Source: Aphrophora alni
Taxonomy: Eukaryota > Arthropoda > Insecta > Hemiptera > Aphrophoridae
Reading direction: 5' to 3'
Assembly (NCBI GenBank): GCA_963513935.1
Contig: OY740768.1
Coordinates: forward strand, 77,352,877-77,416,876
DNA: 64,000 nucleotides
Every line of letters begins with the position of its first letter. Position 1 is the first letter of the stretch. Below are positions 11,670 through 21,660 of this stretch, in pieces. Made by a program: the position numbers and the translations under genes. The notes under the pieces were generated by a model. The model made no database searches and was not told the DNA's origin. It saw nothing but the letters and a program-made list of their open reading frames with translations.

Positions 11670-14600
11670 GTGTTGGATTCTTACAAGATGGGATTATCAG
11701 CCATGAAACTTACTTTTAAAGAAGCAGGTTTATCAGAAGATGGTGTGACCAATACAATGAGTCAAGTACAAGAAGTAAGTACAATATACAAAAGCCACAA
11801 GTTTTTAATAATTTTGTATGTCAAATTTAAATCTATGTTTCATAGGTAAAACATAATTGACCACTACCCATTCTATTTCGTAACAATTTTATTAAAAACT
11901 TTTAATTTGTCAGAATAGTACAAAAATTACTACTTTTGTTTTTAAAATTAGGTGAAAAATAACAATATTTTGAATTTCTTGTCTGGCCGTGCAAGGCTGT
12001 TTTTGTCTTATTCAGAATAACATAGAACAACAATCCATGTAGAACAACTTATCCATAGAACAACAATGGAGTGAATTAATGAAGTTGTTATTTTAGCTAT
12101 AAATTTTAATTGAATCTGTTTTTGTCAAAAGGGCGCAAAGTCCTCAACAATATATTTTACAGGAAACAAAAATATATATATATATAATTTTTGTCTGCAA
12201 ACCAAAATTAAAATTTTCAAGTTATAGGATACTTTACATAACTAGTCACATATGCTGTAAAATTTTTGCGAAGATGTAATTAGTTTTAATAGAATAAATG
12301 AACCAAAATGTCCTTGTATACATGTAATTTTTGTTTAAAAGGGCGTATGTCCATGGTAAAAAGTGATGAGGCAGTATAAAAAAAATCAGTATTTAACTTT
12401 TTCACATTTTCTTCAATTTACTGAAGGGAACATAAATGAATCTAAATAAAAATTATGAAGCTAAAATATTAAATAATAGCTTATCACAAAAGAAAAACAA
12501 ACAGTTTTTGTCCTTTTGGTTTACTTTTCAGTCTTGTTGGTTTTCATTTTCCGATTCATCATCGTAGTCGCTGTCTGGATCATCTTCATTAGTAGTCGGC
12601 CATTAATATATTTCATTATAGAAAGTAGAGTGAACTTCAGGGATGTATTCCTTTAACTTCTTTCTCTGCAAGTTTTGCTTGTTTGATGGGAACTTGATTT
12701 TGTGGAAAAGCAAGTGGAGTTGGATTTGTTTTGCTCATTGAGAAATTGTGACATACAATGCCATTTATCATGCTATATGCTTTGATATTACCTTTTCTTC
12801 AGATTCATATACAAAATGGTACAGAGTACTTATCTGAAACTTTACTTATCTTTTGTATCAAACATTTCCCCCTGGTAGAAACGCATATTTGTTTGTAATA
12901 CTGCTTCATCCAGTTCTTGAAATCAAGAATTTTATCTGGAGTAATTAGATGTACTGCGAATTTTCCGGGGGTTGAGGAACTGTTCTCAATAATTACTTAA
13001 ACTTCTTCAGGTATGTAGATTTGGTCATGCCTTCTTAATGCTTTGAATATCAAACCGAATTCCTTGGCACAGAGCAAAAAACTGTGCCCTGGCATAGGGA
13101 AGAACTGTTCAACTTTTTTGAATAACTTACAGACTATGAGGTATAAACAATATCTGGACATTGCCGGATTCTTATTTTGACACCACAGTTATCACTATAC
13201 AAATGCAACTCTGTGTATTGTTCAGGGACCGACTTCAAATATTGTCTTTAAAATGTACATACCTCATTGTGGGACCTTTCTTAGCATTCCGCTCATGGTA
13301 AAGGTAAATATAAGTTGTGTTTTTTTAATGTCATGGATACCAAATAGGTTGAGACAATTGTCTCATATAATACAGATAATTAATGACATATGGTGTTTTG
13401 GAATTACATTCATCTAAAATAGTCACAAATAGGATTTACGCCCTTATAAATAAGTTCAAAATGTTTGGGTGCATATTACATCCATTTAACCAACGTTGAG
13501 GATGCCTTTTTAACACGGTTTGTTGTGTCTCTATTCTGACCAGTATTCTGTCAAAATGTCAATTTTGAAAAAACTGTAATTTATGCCCTTTTAACAAAAA
13601 CCGATTCAATTGGAGTTTTATTCACATTTATCTATTAACTGTAACAGTTTGTTAACTGATATTTTGTAGTTGTACAAAAATGTCTTATGAAAGTAAATAT
13701 GTATGACAATTAATTAATAACTATATCAATTCTCTAAATTAAAAATATTGTTTATTTTTCACCCAATTTTAAAAACAAAAGTAGCCACGAATTTGTCATA
13801 AAATTTTCCAAAATTTTTTTAAAAAAATAAAATGGATAGTTTTAAAACTATTTTATTTTAAAATGCCATCATTTTGAATCGAGTTATATTACAGTAATGC
13901 AACTTATTAACAATAGCAATAATGCGCCCAAATTTGGTTTAATTCTGTAGAGTCTTTTTTTTAAACAAATACTCATACAGGAGAGATAACGAAACGATAA
14001 ACCTCTGGTTGTATTGGGTTTTTCGCTTCTTTTTAGCCAAGGAACAATATTTTAGTTTTTAAGGAGAGTTCAGAAACATCCTGTTTATATAATATGTATG
14101 TAATCATTAAATCTGAATATTTAGTTCTTAGAATTAATTATTATGGTATAATAACATGTTATAAATATAGTTCTAAAAAAAATTTTTTTTAATACATAAT
14201 ATGTGTTTCATATTATTGCTTATCCAAAAAGTCTTGGAACAAGTTAAATAGTTTTAAACTAGGAAATATCCTTTCTTTAGTTCAATAGCCCATTATAGGG
14301 CATGCTAGGGCGGCTTTTCATCAAGTTCATTACCCCCTCCGAGTAATACCTCATTTTAAAGGTTTTAATAGAACAAAACTCTGCAAAGTAAATCTTGTTC
14401 CTGTACAAAATCTCAAAAAGGTCACTTTATTTTAGTTTTACACAGAAGAAAAATAATAGTGACAAATTATATGACAATTTCTTTAGTGAATTTTAATAAA
14501 GTTTAATAAGGATAATTCTCTTGAAAATGTTGTACCTAAAGATAAAATACATTAATATCCTCTATTCATTTTATCATCATCACCTTTTGACATTTCCTTC

Positions 14601-15311
14601 TCAACCATACATCTTATTCATGGACTTCATATTTTTTCTATTACCGTAGTTTTCTTTTATGCATTCTCTTTTTCTTTTATCCTCATTACATGTTAAAATC
14701 ATGTTGCAAACGTTCCTCTTAACTGATAAGTTCAGATATTGAACCTTAAGCCTTTCCTGAATTCCTTAAGGTGTTCATTCCTTATTCTAACCTTTTTTTA
14801 TAATTAAAATAATTCTAACCGTTAATATTATGAAAATAAAACTTTTTTTTAAGGAGATTTGATGAGAAAAAGTAAAAATTAGTTGGCTTGATTAAAAAAA
14901 AAAAGTTTTTTAAATAGATATTATACTATGGTAATAATTAATAAATAATTTATTTGGTCACTGATTTAAAGTAAATGTTTACAATTTTAGATGCTTGATA
15001 TTCATGATGATATACAAGCAAATTTGGCAGAGCCTGTTGGTGACAATGTAGATGCAGATCTTGAAAGTGAGCTGGCAGCGTTATTGGTCAATTTACCTTC
15101 AATAACACCAGAAGAGAATCCATCAGACCTGGATCATGGTATTATTCTATTTGAATCTTTACTCAATTTAGTTAAAACTTTTCAAACTTTTGTGTAATTC
15201 TGTTTCTTTATCTTTGTTATAGATCTTCCAGAGGCTCCAACCTCACTGCCGACTTCTCCTGTATCAAGAATTGATCTAAGTAAAACGCAAAGACAAAAAA
15301 TTGCAATGTGA
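11670..15311 (+). CDS. CHMP7: CHMP7-like ESCRT-III protein, last three exons
   Basis: Exons 11670-11774, 14991-15138 and 15223-15311 join in frame; together they give 35, then 49 and one base, then 30 codons. Acceptors are TTTTGTAG, ACAATTTTAG and TTTGTTATAG; donors are GAA|GTAAGT and CATG|GTATT; the last exon ends ATG TGA. The first visible exon opens in phase 0 with VLDSYKMGLSAMKLTFKEAG. Family knowledge: CHMP7 is an ESCRT-III-related protein of nuclear-envelope sealing and endosomal sorting; its C-terminal Snf7-like half has this 'Y--G--ALK----' helix, a Q-Q/E-D-D/E linker and an acidic D-LE-EL--LL helix, seen here as DADLESELAALLVNL. The N-terminal winged-helix part and earlier Snf7 helices lie upstream and were not found. 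The hAT element lies 1.1 kb upstream, and a DUF7869-like element fills much of the 3.2-kb intron. Another CHMP family member is possible but fits less well. Confidence 0.85.
12108..13611 (-). mobile_element. TIR-flanked element carrying a DUF7869-like gene remnant
   Basis: The left end (12108, AATTGAATCTGTTTTTGTCA) and the reverse complement of the right end (13611, AATTGAATCGGTTTTTGTTA) agree at 18 of 20 positions and continue into AAAAGGGC. A motif close to AAGGGCGYAAATCC occurs four times: twice near the left end in plus orientation (about 12128 and 12339) and twice near the right end in minus orientation (about 13437 and 13577). This symmetric subterminal pattern is what transposase binding sites look like. 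The only coding remnant lies inside, on the minus strand. No convincing target duplication was found. The element sits in the CHMP7 intron between 11774 and 14991. Confidence 0.7.
12528..13310 (-). pseudogene. DUF7869-like protein, C-terminal remnant
   Basis: Reading the minus strand through several frameshifts gives, in order, YLYLYHERNAKKGP (near 13300), a SDNCGVKIR segment (near 13185), FPMPGHSFLLCAKEFG (near 13080), RRHDQIYIPEEV (near 13030), ILDFKNWMKQYYKQIC (near 12920) and a final acidic tail DPDSDYDDESENENQQD ending at 12528. From memory of the family, insect and fish proteins annotated DUF7869 share 'SDNCGGQN', 'PGHSFL-CD-DFG', 'H--IY-P' and 'ILDFK-W---YYKK' in this order. Frames change several times, so it is a pseudogene. 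The function of the family is unknown to me; its position inside inverted repeats suggests a transposon protein. Confidence 0.65.
13612..14990 (+). other. Remainder of the CHMP7 intron
   Basis: AT-rich, without coding motif. The acceptor ACAATTTTAG precedes the exon at 14991. Confidence 0.6.
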
Positions 15312-15463
15312 TTGTTTATTTTTTAAATTTATTTATATTTTTTCTAAAAGAAAAAACCTGTATATTTAATCTGTATAATTGAATCAATTAACAGGGTTGT
15401 AATTAGTACCATAATACTTTTATAATTTTTGAGTTTGTAAATTATACATAGATTTATTTTAAT

Positions 15464-15469
15464 ATTAAA
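15464..15469 (+). terminator. Candidate CHMP7 poly(A) signal ATTAAA
   Basis: ATTAAA lies about 150 nt after the CHMP7 stop codon and is followed by a T-rich stretch. No AATAAA was seen closer to the stop. The piggyBac element begins about 100 nt further on, which limits the 3' UTR. Confidence 0.4.
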
Positions 15470-15572
15470 CTTATTATGTTGTCAAGTATAAATTAATTGT
15501 TCTATTGCTTTTCTTAGAACAAAAAATAATTATTACAACCTTATGTACAAATATTGTTTTATCTACTTTGTA

Positions 15573-17640
15573 TTAACCCTTCCCGGACAGCGCTATTTTG
15601 CCGATATGGACGGAAATATTTCGGGTCAGGGTAAAAAACTAAAAAATTGATTTTTCATCATAATATTACTTGAATACATTAAAAAGTTAGCAGTAACTAG
15701 TCATTTCGTTCAAATATATATATATATTTTTTTGTGATTTTATAGCAAAAAAACATCGCGGATATATCCGCCGGCCGTCCGTGGTGCAACAACACTTTAG
15801 CGCTACCGTCCGCAGCGCACAGAATCTTATCATAGATGTGCCACAATAATGAAATAAACAAAGCATTATTTATTGTTTTTGGGTATTCCTTTCAAATAAA
15901 CAGGAAGGTTTAGTTATATTTATTTTAGTAAACAGTTTCAATTTATGGACAGAAAACTTAAAAATAAACAAGCAAATAAAAAGAATCTTTTTTGAAATTA
16001 AAAAAATTACCTTATTTTATACCTTATAGTCCACTTGAATAAATAATGTTATGTGACAGTATTATAAGTATTCCTGAAAAATAGCAAATACATTTTATAT
16101 GAAACAGTATACAAGTTATAACTCCTTTATAACAAGTCCTGTCCATCGCACTTAGTCATTCTTTCTAACACATTAGTCTTTCTCCATGTGATTAACTTCA
16201 AAACAAACATCAGGGTGCAAGTACGGCTTTGATATGCATGTTTTGCAGAAGTACACTGTCTCTTTGCGAAGTTTTTTCTTGGAGCAGACATGGCATCTGA
16301 ACGATCCTTTTGGTGCTTTTCCCAGCAGGTGAAGTTTACCATTCAGTCTATGGTTTACGTCTTCGAGTAGTCGTCCTGGACGTCTAGCTGGGGACTCAGT
16401 TCTTATTATTCTTTCTGTCGTGTTCCCTGACTAAATCTTCAACGAGACTCAGTCTGAATTGTTTGTGGGAAATGGGTGATCGGTGGTTCTGTTCTTGAAC
16501 AAATTTGTACAGGATAAACGTGTCAATAGTAGAGACTTCTAGAAGCCAGAAGAAGCTTTCTGTACCATTTTTTCGTTCTCCTCATAAACTGGTAGTTAGA
16601 AATAACGTGATCACTGCGATCGACCCCACCCATATGTTTGTTATAGTCTAGAACGAGATCTGGCTTCATAACCAGGGTATTGCCTGGATATTTGCTGGGA
16701 ACCTCAGTCATGTCATGTACACTTACTTTATGCTTAGTTGAGAGGGCCGTCACCAACCTTTGGTCCTTCCAAAAAACCACGGCCATTTCCCCATTTCTTC
16801 GCTCCTCAACTTCTCCACTCTGCAAGGCCTTACTCAAAGTTGGCATTTCCTTTCTATTTCCCATCACAGTCCCAGTAACATAAATGTTTCTCTTCAACAG
16901 CTCTTTTGCAAGTTGTGAGCTGTTATAATAGCGATCAACATATACGTGATGACCGGAGGGTGGTTCAAGCTCATTCTTTACCAAGGTTTCACATAGTTTT
17001 ACTACAGTATTGGTTGTCTTCAACAACTCATCGTCGGCATTTGGTTCTTTCTGCTTTCCATAGTACGGATTGAAGCTATAAATGTACCCATTGAGGGCGT
17101 CAGACAATACGAATACTTTCAGACCAAACTTTGTTGGTTTCATAGGGTTGTACACTCTAAAAACAACCTTTCCCTTAAAGGAAATCGTGCTTTCATCAAC
17201 CAAAACATACAAGCTTGGTGTATAAAATAGCTTGCACTTATCTTGTATATGATCTACGATTGCTCTGATTTTCAAGTCACGGTCAACCCCTTCCTTTTAT
17301 GGCTGAAGTGTAGTTTCCAGAAAATTGCAAGAAACCTGTCTCGATTGAAAACGTCAGACAAAAATGGCATTTTGTTAACCCATTTTACAGAGAAATAATC
17401 TTTCATGTCAGGCAAAGGGTGTAAACCCATATTTAAAATTACTCCTAGAACAGCTTTTATCTCAGTTACAGTTGCATTATTCCAAACCTTATTTTTCTGT
17501 GGATTGGGATAATCCAAAGAAGAATGGGGGTAGTTCAAGGAAACTTTCATCATAGTAAGGTGGCAACTGCTGTCTTACGGAAGCTGCTTGTGCAGGAATA
17601 AGTTGATGTCACCCTAATACTAGAACCATGGATGACTGGT
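15573..17640 (-). mobile_element. piggyBac-type transposon, truncated at the right
   Basis: The left end is TTAA (15573-15576) followed by CCCTTCCCGGACAGCG, the TTAA-CCCT start expected of piggyBac-like elements. Inside lies a transposase remnant on the minus strand. A perfect subterminal palindrome GCGGATATATCCGC lies at about 15757-15770. I found no matching ...GGGAAGGGTTAA terminus to the right, and the transposase lacks its N-terminal part, so the right boundary near 17640 is an estimate. Confidence 0.75.
16173..17553 (-). pseudogene. piggyBac transposase (PGBD-like), frameshifted
   Basis: Three blocks follow each other on the minus strand. The first (17553 to 17272) holds the N-proximal DDE_Tnp_1_7 part (NPQKNKVWNNATVTEI...DRFLAIFWKLHFSHKRKG). 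A one-base frameshift at about 17280 leads into an open 250-codon block (17275 to 16523) with the three aspartate sites of the family: YVLVDESTISFKGK (Asp27 of the block), HHVYVDRYYNSSQLAKEL and NKHMGGVDRSD. After another break near 16525 the C-terminal cysteine finger appears (CHVCSKKK...CKTC...H-x4-C), ending at a stop at 16173-16175. All catalytic residues are recognisable but two or more frameshifts make it inactive; the N-terminal domain before 17553 is missing or unrecognisable. Confidence 0.9.
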
Positions 17641-17708
17641 GGCAGAGTTACAGGTCTATCCATCAATGAAGATAAGTTGGTGTATGATAAATCTAAGTTA
17701 ATTTAGAT

Positions 17709-17750
17709 TACCTAATACAGTAATAATAAACCTAGAGCCTGTATTAGGTA
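17709..17750. repeat. 12-bp inverted repeat hairpin
   Basis: TACCTAATACAG (17709-17720) and CTGTATTAGGTA (17739-17750) pair perfectly across an 18-nt loop. It lies just outside the visible piggyBac transposase, where the missing right terminus would be expected, but does not match that terminus. Confidence 0.8.
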
Positions 17751-17926
17751 TAACTTTGAGATATTTGTGTTATCTTCTTTATGTTCCAAGATACATCAGT
17801 TGTAAGCACTGACCTACATGTGGGTTCAAAAATGGTCCTCACGTTTTACATATTCAAGTCCATTCAGCTCCCGGTCTAACAATTTCAACTTTTGACCGTT
17901 TTGTTTTACAATATATTATCTTTTTT

Positions 17927-18045
17927 AAAAGTATCTGATGATGACTTTTAACCGAAACTTTTTGTACTTTTTTCCACGTACAAATTACGTTATAAAAACT
18001 ATCTAATGATGTCTGGGTAGCCGAAACTTTCTTATCTTTTTTACT
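17927..18045 (+). repeat. Two hammerhead-like core motifs
   Basis: CTGATGA (17935-17941) is followed 12 nt later by GAAAC, and about 68 bp on CTAATGA (18003-18009) is again followed by a CCGAAAC. The first is flanked by AAAAGTA (17927-17933) and TACTTTT (17965-17971), which can pair. The internal stems are poor and the second core has G to A at an invariant position, so these look like decayed copies rather than active ribozymes. Small hammerhead variants with this CTGANGA...GAAAC layout are known to accompany Penelope-like retroelements; no Penelope reverse transcriptase was seen here. Confidence 0.45.
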
Positions 18046-18398
18046 ATTAACTAAAATACCTATTTACCATAGTTTCTACTAAAGTGTAAGTGGGACCCAA
18101 AATTAAATTAATTTTAGTCTTCTAATGTTTATAAGTCATTGAGCTATATGCCTCATTTTACAATTTTTAGTAATTTGGAGTGTTTGTAGTTTGTCCACAC
18201 ACTACAAGTCCAAATATTTAAAAAGTCGCAAGTTTTAAAAGAAATACAGCTTTTGTAAATTTCTTGCCACGTTGAATGCAAACTTTCAACCATTCTCAAG
18301 TTTTAAAAGAAATACAGATTTCCATAAGTCTAAATGTCTCATATAGGTCAACATAAAAAAAATAAAAATTACAATTTTAAAGATTTTATATTCTTTAT

Positions 18399-18500
18399 GA
18401 TTTCTCTAATATAAGTTATAAACACTTCCATTGTTTGGGCTATTTTAAGATATGATTATATTTGGTTAGTCATCTATGATTTCTCTAATATAAGATATAA
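18399..18500. repeat. Short tandem duplication, period about 79 bp
   Basis: GATTTCTCTAATATAAG occurs at 18399 and 18478, each followed by a (T/A)TATAA(AC) phrase and, on the far side of the inserted MITE, by AAACACTTCCATT. A third, weaker copy seems to follow at about 18785-18900. A separate 21-bp phrase, CAAGTTTTAAAAGAAATACA, is also duplicated (near 18227 and 18297). Confidence 0.75.
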
Positions 18501-18768
18501 CATGGGCGTCATCACGGGGGGGGGACGCGCCCCCCCCCCCAATATTTGAGATGTAAAAATATTTTTGCTAAAAACTAATGATTTACTTAAAAGGAAAAGA
18601 TCGATCTTTGTCTTTACTAGGGTTTTTAACAGTACATTTCTGTTACAAACGCATAAATAAATGCATAAAAACGATGTTTTGAGAAGTTTAATTTTTAAAA
18701 ATTTCCATATCCCCAGACCCCCAGCATATGTCCCCCCTCCCAATAATGAACTGGTGATGATGCCCATG
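18501..18768. mobile_element. hAT-type MITE, 268 bp, with exact 8-bp target duplication
   Basis: The left end CATGGGCGTCATCAC and the reverse complement of the right end CATGGGCATCATCAC differ at one of 15 positions. Both sides are flanked by AGATATAA (18493-18500 and 18769-18776), an exact 8-bp duplication as made by hAT transposases. Immediately inside the left end is G9-ACGCG-C11, able to form a very GC-rich hairpin. The open minus-strand frame across it merely reads the repeat (...GGGARPPPVMTPM) and is not a gene. The element is inserted into one unit of a tandem duplication whose neighbouring unit, at about 18399-18430, gives a related unoccupied site. Confidence 0.93.
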
Positions 18769-18776
18769 AGATATAA

Positions 18777-19374
18777 ACACTTCCATTTTTATGGACTATT
18801 TAAGCATTGATATGCTATAATTGAATTTAAAAACCTACAATTTTACAGATTACATACTATTATTATTTCTTAAATATGCTTCCATTACAGTCTATTTTGA
18901 AACAGACCTTGATTTGATAAATTTAAGTGTCAGATTTCTATGAAGATATTTAACGTTTTTGAGTAATGCTGTAACTCCTTGTCCCAGTTTCTAGACCTTA
19001 AAGAGATAAGTAGGTACTGCTTAAATACTTGACCTTTGGAAAAATTCAAAGATGAGTTTACGATTTTAAAATATATATGCATTAATACTAATGTGCGACT
19101 GTGTATATTCTATTTTTAAATTGTCAGAAAATGAATTTTTCTACTAGCTGTGTCGATTGATTATAAACAGTTTAGCCTAATTGGACACACTGTAATGGTT
19201 TACTCTCATTTCACTGTACATTATAATGGAATATCAATTTTTTGATTTTATCATTTTTTTTTTTCAAAATATACACTTTTTCATGTTACATCACTATTAA
19301 CACATCTTATTAATCAATTTATGTCTTGGAAAAAATCGGCAGGATGCATAGTGTAGGCACAAATTGGATTTTAA
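18777..19374. other. AT-rich stretch without recognised gene
   Basis: It begins with the third weak unit of the local duplication and is otherwise featureless. Confidence 0.4.
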
Positions 19375-19425
19375 TAATTACCTGATGATGTCTTTGTGTC
19401 GAAACTATTAATTTTTTTTGTACTA
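19375..19425 (+). repeat. Third hammerhead-like core motif
   Basis: CTGATGA (19382-19388) is followed by TGTCTTTGTGTC and GAAAC (from 19401), then by a T-rich run and GTAC as at the 17935 copy. The two are clearly homologous beyond the core. Stem II pairing is degraded. Confidence 0.45.
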
Positions 19426-19749
19426 TTATTTTATACTATTTATAACAGTTGTACCGCATTAGGGATAAAATTTGGGGGCCCAAAATTGAAAAAAAAAATT
19501 GGAAATTTTATTAATTTTCAAAATAATTTCTATGTGTTGGACCGTGAAAGAACCAAACTATTTATAGTCAATATAAACACATACACATTGAAGATTTTGG
19601 GAGGCCTGTGGAAGGATGGAACTATGGGAACATTGAAGACCAACTTCTGTTATGTCTGTGTGTAGGTGTATATAACCTTATATTAATAGTAAACTTATTA
19701 ACTTACAAAAAGATCCCTTCTAAATACCCACATTCTTTTGATTTTGGCT

Positions 19750-20275
19750 GCAGATGACAAACCAATTGGATGCTCAAGACATTGACCAATACATTTGTGC
19801 AGAAATTCCTTACATAAAAGAGCAATCAAAACTGCATACCATTATCACAAAGCACATGATTCATGACCAAGCACATGAAAGTCCATGTTGTGAGTGCAAC
19901 TTGAACTCTATGTGAATAGCAGTTGTTTTAAAAAAAAATTTAAACCCTTTTCAGGAAGAAACTTTGGTAAATGTTGATGGTTATCCTCGATAGGTATAGA
20001 AGACGAAAACCTTTACCATATCTGTGATGAACAAAGTGATAATAAATCTTGGATTGTTTCTTATAATCCTTTCCTGAGTTTAAAGTACAATAACTACATA
20101 AAAAATGAATACTGTGTTTCAGTGAAAAGCAAAAAATACTTATTCAAGTATGTTTAAAAAGGCCTTGATTGCACTAATGTTACAATTCGAGGACAGGCAA
20201 CTCTTGATCATGACAAAATTCGATCTTTTCTGGACCCGAAATATGTTAGCCCTCCTGAGTCAAGTATGCAATTGA
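19750..20275 (+). pseudogene. Helitron Rep/helicase fragment
   Basis: Pieces read in order: QLDAQDIDQYICAEIP, HTIITKHMIHD, SPCCECNL, PFQEETLVNVDGYPR, SWIVSYNPFLSLKYN, SVKSKKYLFKYV and DHDKIRSFLDPKYVS. These match the conserved order in Helitron replication initiator-helicase proteins just upstream of the helicase part (known pattern: 'D--I-AEIPD', 'KHMIHGPC', 'KPF-EET----DGYP-YRRR', 'W-VPYNP-L-LKY--HIN-E', 'KYL-KY-YKG'). A frameshift near the A9 run at about 19930 and stops at 19912 and 20157 kill the frame. Neither the Helitron 5' TC nor the 3' CTRR hairpin end was located; the sequence stops matching at about 20275. Confidence 0.85.
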
Positions 20276-20639
20276 AAACAAATCAATTATTTTGATTTAT
20301 TATTATAAAGAAATGCAAATGTATCACATTTCTGTTATATCAAAACTTTTCTAGATTAATAAGTAGTCAAATAACTAAAAAAGAGCATAGAATATAATTG
20401 TTTTAAAGTATAAAAGTTGTTTTACACATTATCAAGCACAAATTGTTATACAAAATTAGGATTACACGAAGAAAATGTGTCATAAATTAATGCCTAGTAA
20501 TAGAGAAAGTACGGATCTTCCTAAAATTTTACCATTCATCAATTTTCATTATAAAATAAGAGTTCCAATTGTTATCTATTGTGAAGAAAATTAACAATAA
20601 AGAATCATGATATGTAACAATTAATTTATTAATGATTTG
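20276..20639. other. Spacer between Helitron and polymerase fragments
   Basis: AT-rich, no coding motif recognised; the polymerase-like similarity starts at about 20636. Confidence 0.4.
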
Positions 20640-21660
20640 CATGAGCCGATAAGTTTTTGTGGATATATTGTTGCTGATAAAAATAGTGATTTGCCAGATT
20701 CTATTATCTCATATTTGATTTCAATTGCAAACTTGATTGACGATTTATTATATGTGAATTTCTGATAATGCCTTTAAAAAATGGTTTAAACTAACTACTC
20801 ACTGTGATTTATAACTTAGAATTTGCAATGCTTAAACCACCAGTTAGAGATAATTGTCATTTTACAGATAAATTTAGAAATGTTTTATGTAATGATTATA
20901 ATTTAAAAAAAAATCAAAATGACACTATATTTATTCACAGCGGTTCAAATTACAATTATCACTTTATTGTCAGACAGTTAAGATATGATGAAAATAAAAT
21001 TGATATTGTGCCCAATTATTCTGAAAATATATAACGTTTCAAAAACAACTCCAATAAAATGCTACCAAGATTTATTAGAGTTTTAAATTTTTAGATAAAA
21101 TAATTTGGTACAAGAACAATTTTATCACAGGCTTATTTTTTGATAACGATTGATTAACCACATGTCACCAAAAAAGGGATTTATCTATAACAATATACCA
21201 ACTTGTGGAGTAAATTAGAAGATTAAATCTTATCTGGTATTATTTTTTATAGCTGAATGAATGATAAAAATATTTCAGACAAAGATTATGACTGTAAAAA
21301 AGTTTGGTCACATTTTCATGGTCAAGATTCAGGTGAATATAGTGATCTCTACTTGCGCACAGACGTGTTATTATTAGCTAACATTTTTGAAATTTTTCGT
21401 AATATATATATGAAAAATTATAATTTAGATCCAGCTTATTATTTAACCCAGTTTGACTATTTATGTGATGTTAAAATTTACAAGTATAGAATTGGAATTA
21501 CTTAATGATTATGATCAATATTAATTTATTGAAAGAAATATCAGAGGAGGCATATTTATTTGCATAAAAAGATACCCTAAAGCAAATAATCCAAAATTAC
21601 AGTCTATGTATGATATAAGTTACCAACTTCGTTTTCAGTATAAATATGTAGATGTTAATA
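20640..21660 (+). pseudogene. Family-B (protein-primed) DNA polymerase fragment, Polinton/Maverick type
   Basis: A degraded coding run covers the exonuclease-side half of a Polinton-like DNA polymerase B. Visible landmarks are a finger-like segment with RDNCHFTDKFRN (near 20850), FIHSGSNYNYHFIVRQL (near 20935) as the exonuclease region, SDLYLRTDVLLLANIFEIFR (near 21340), NLDPAYYLTQFDYL (near 21425) and GGIFICIKRYPKANNPK (near 21545). In intact relatives the polymerase palm follows that last motif; here similarity ends near 21660, so the catalytic palm is absent. Stops and frameshifts occur throughout. No integrase, ATPase, capsid genes or long terminal inverted repeats of a whole Polinton were found. 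The proximity to the Helitron fragment may be chance or nested insertion. Confidence 0.8.

Noticed and set aside
18474..18767. 97-codon minus-strand frame
   Set aside because: It coincides almost exactly with the hAT MITE and its GC hairpin; no protein family is recognised beyond translated repeat.
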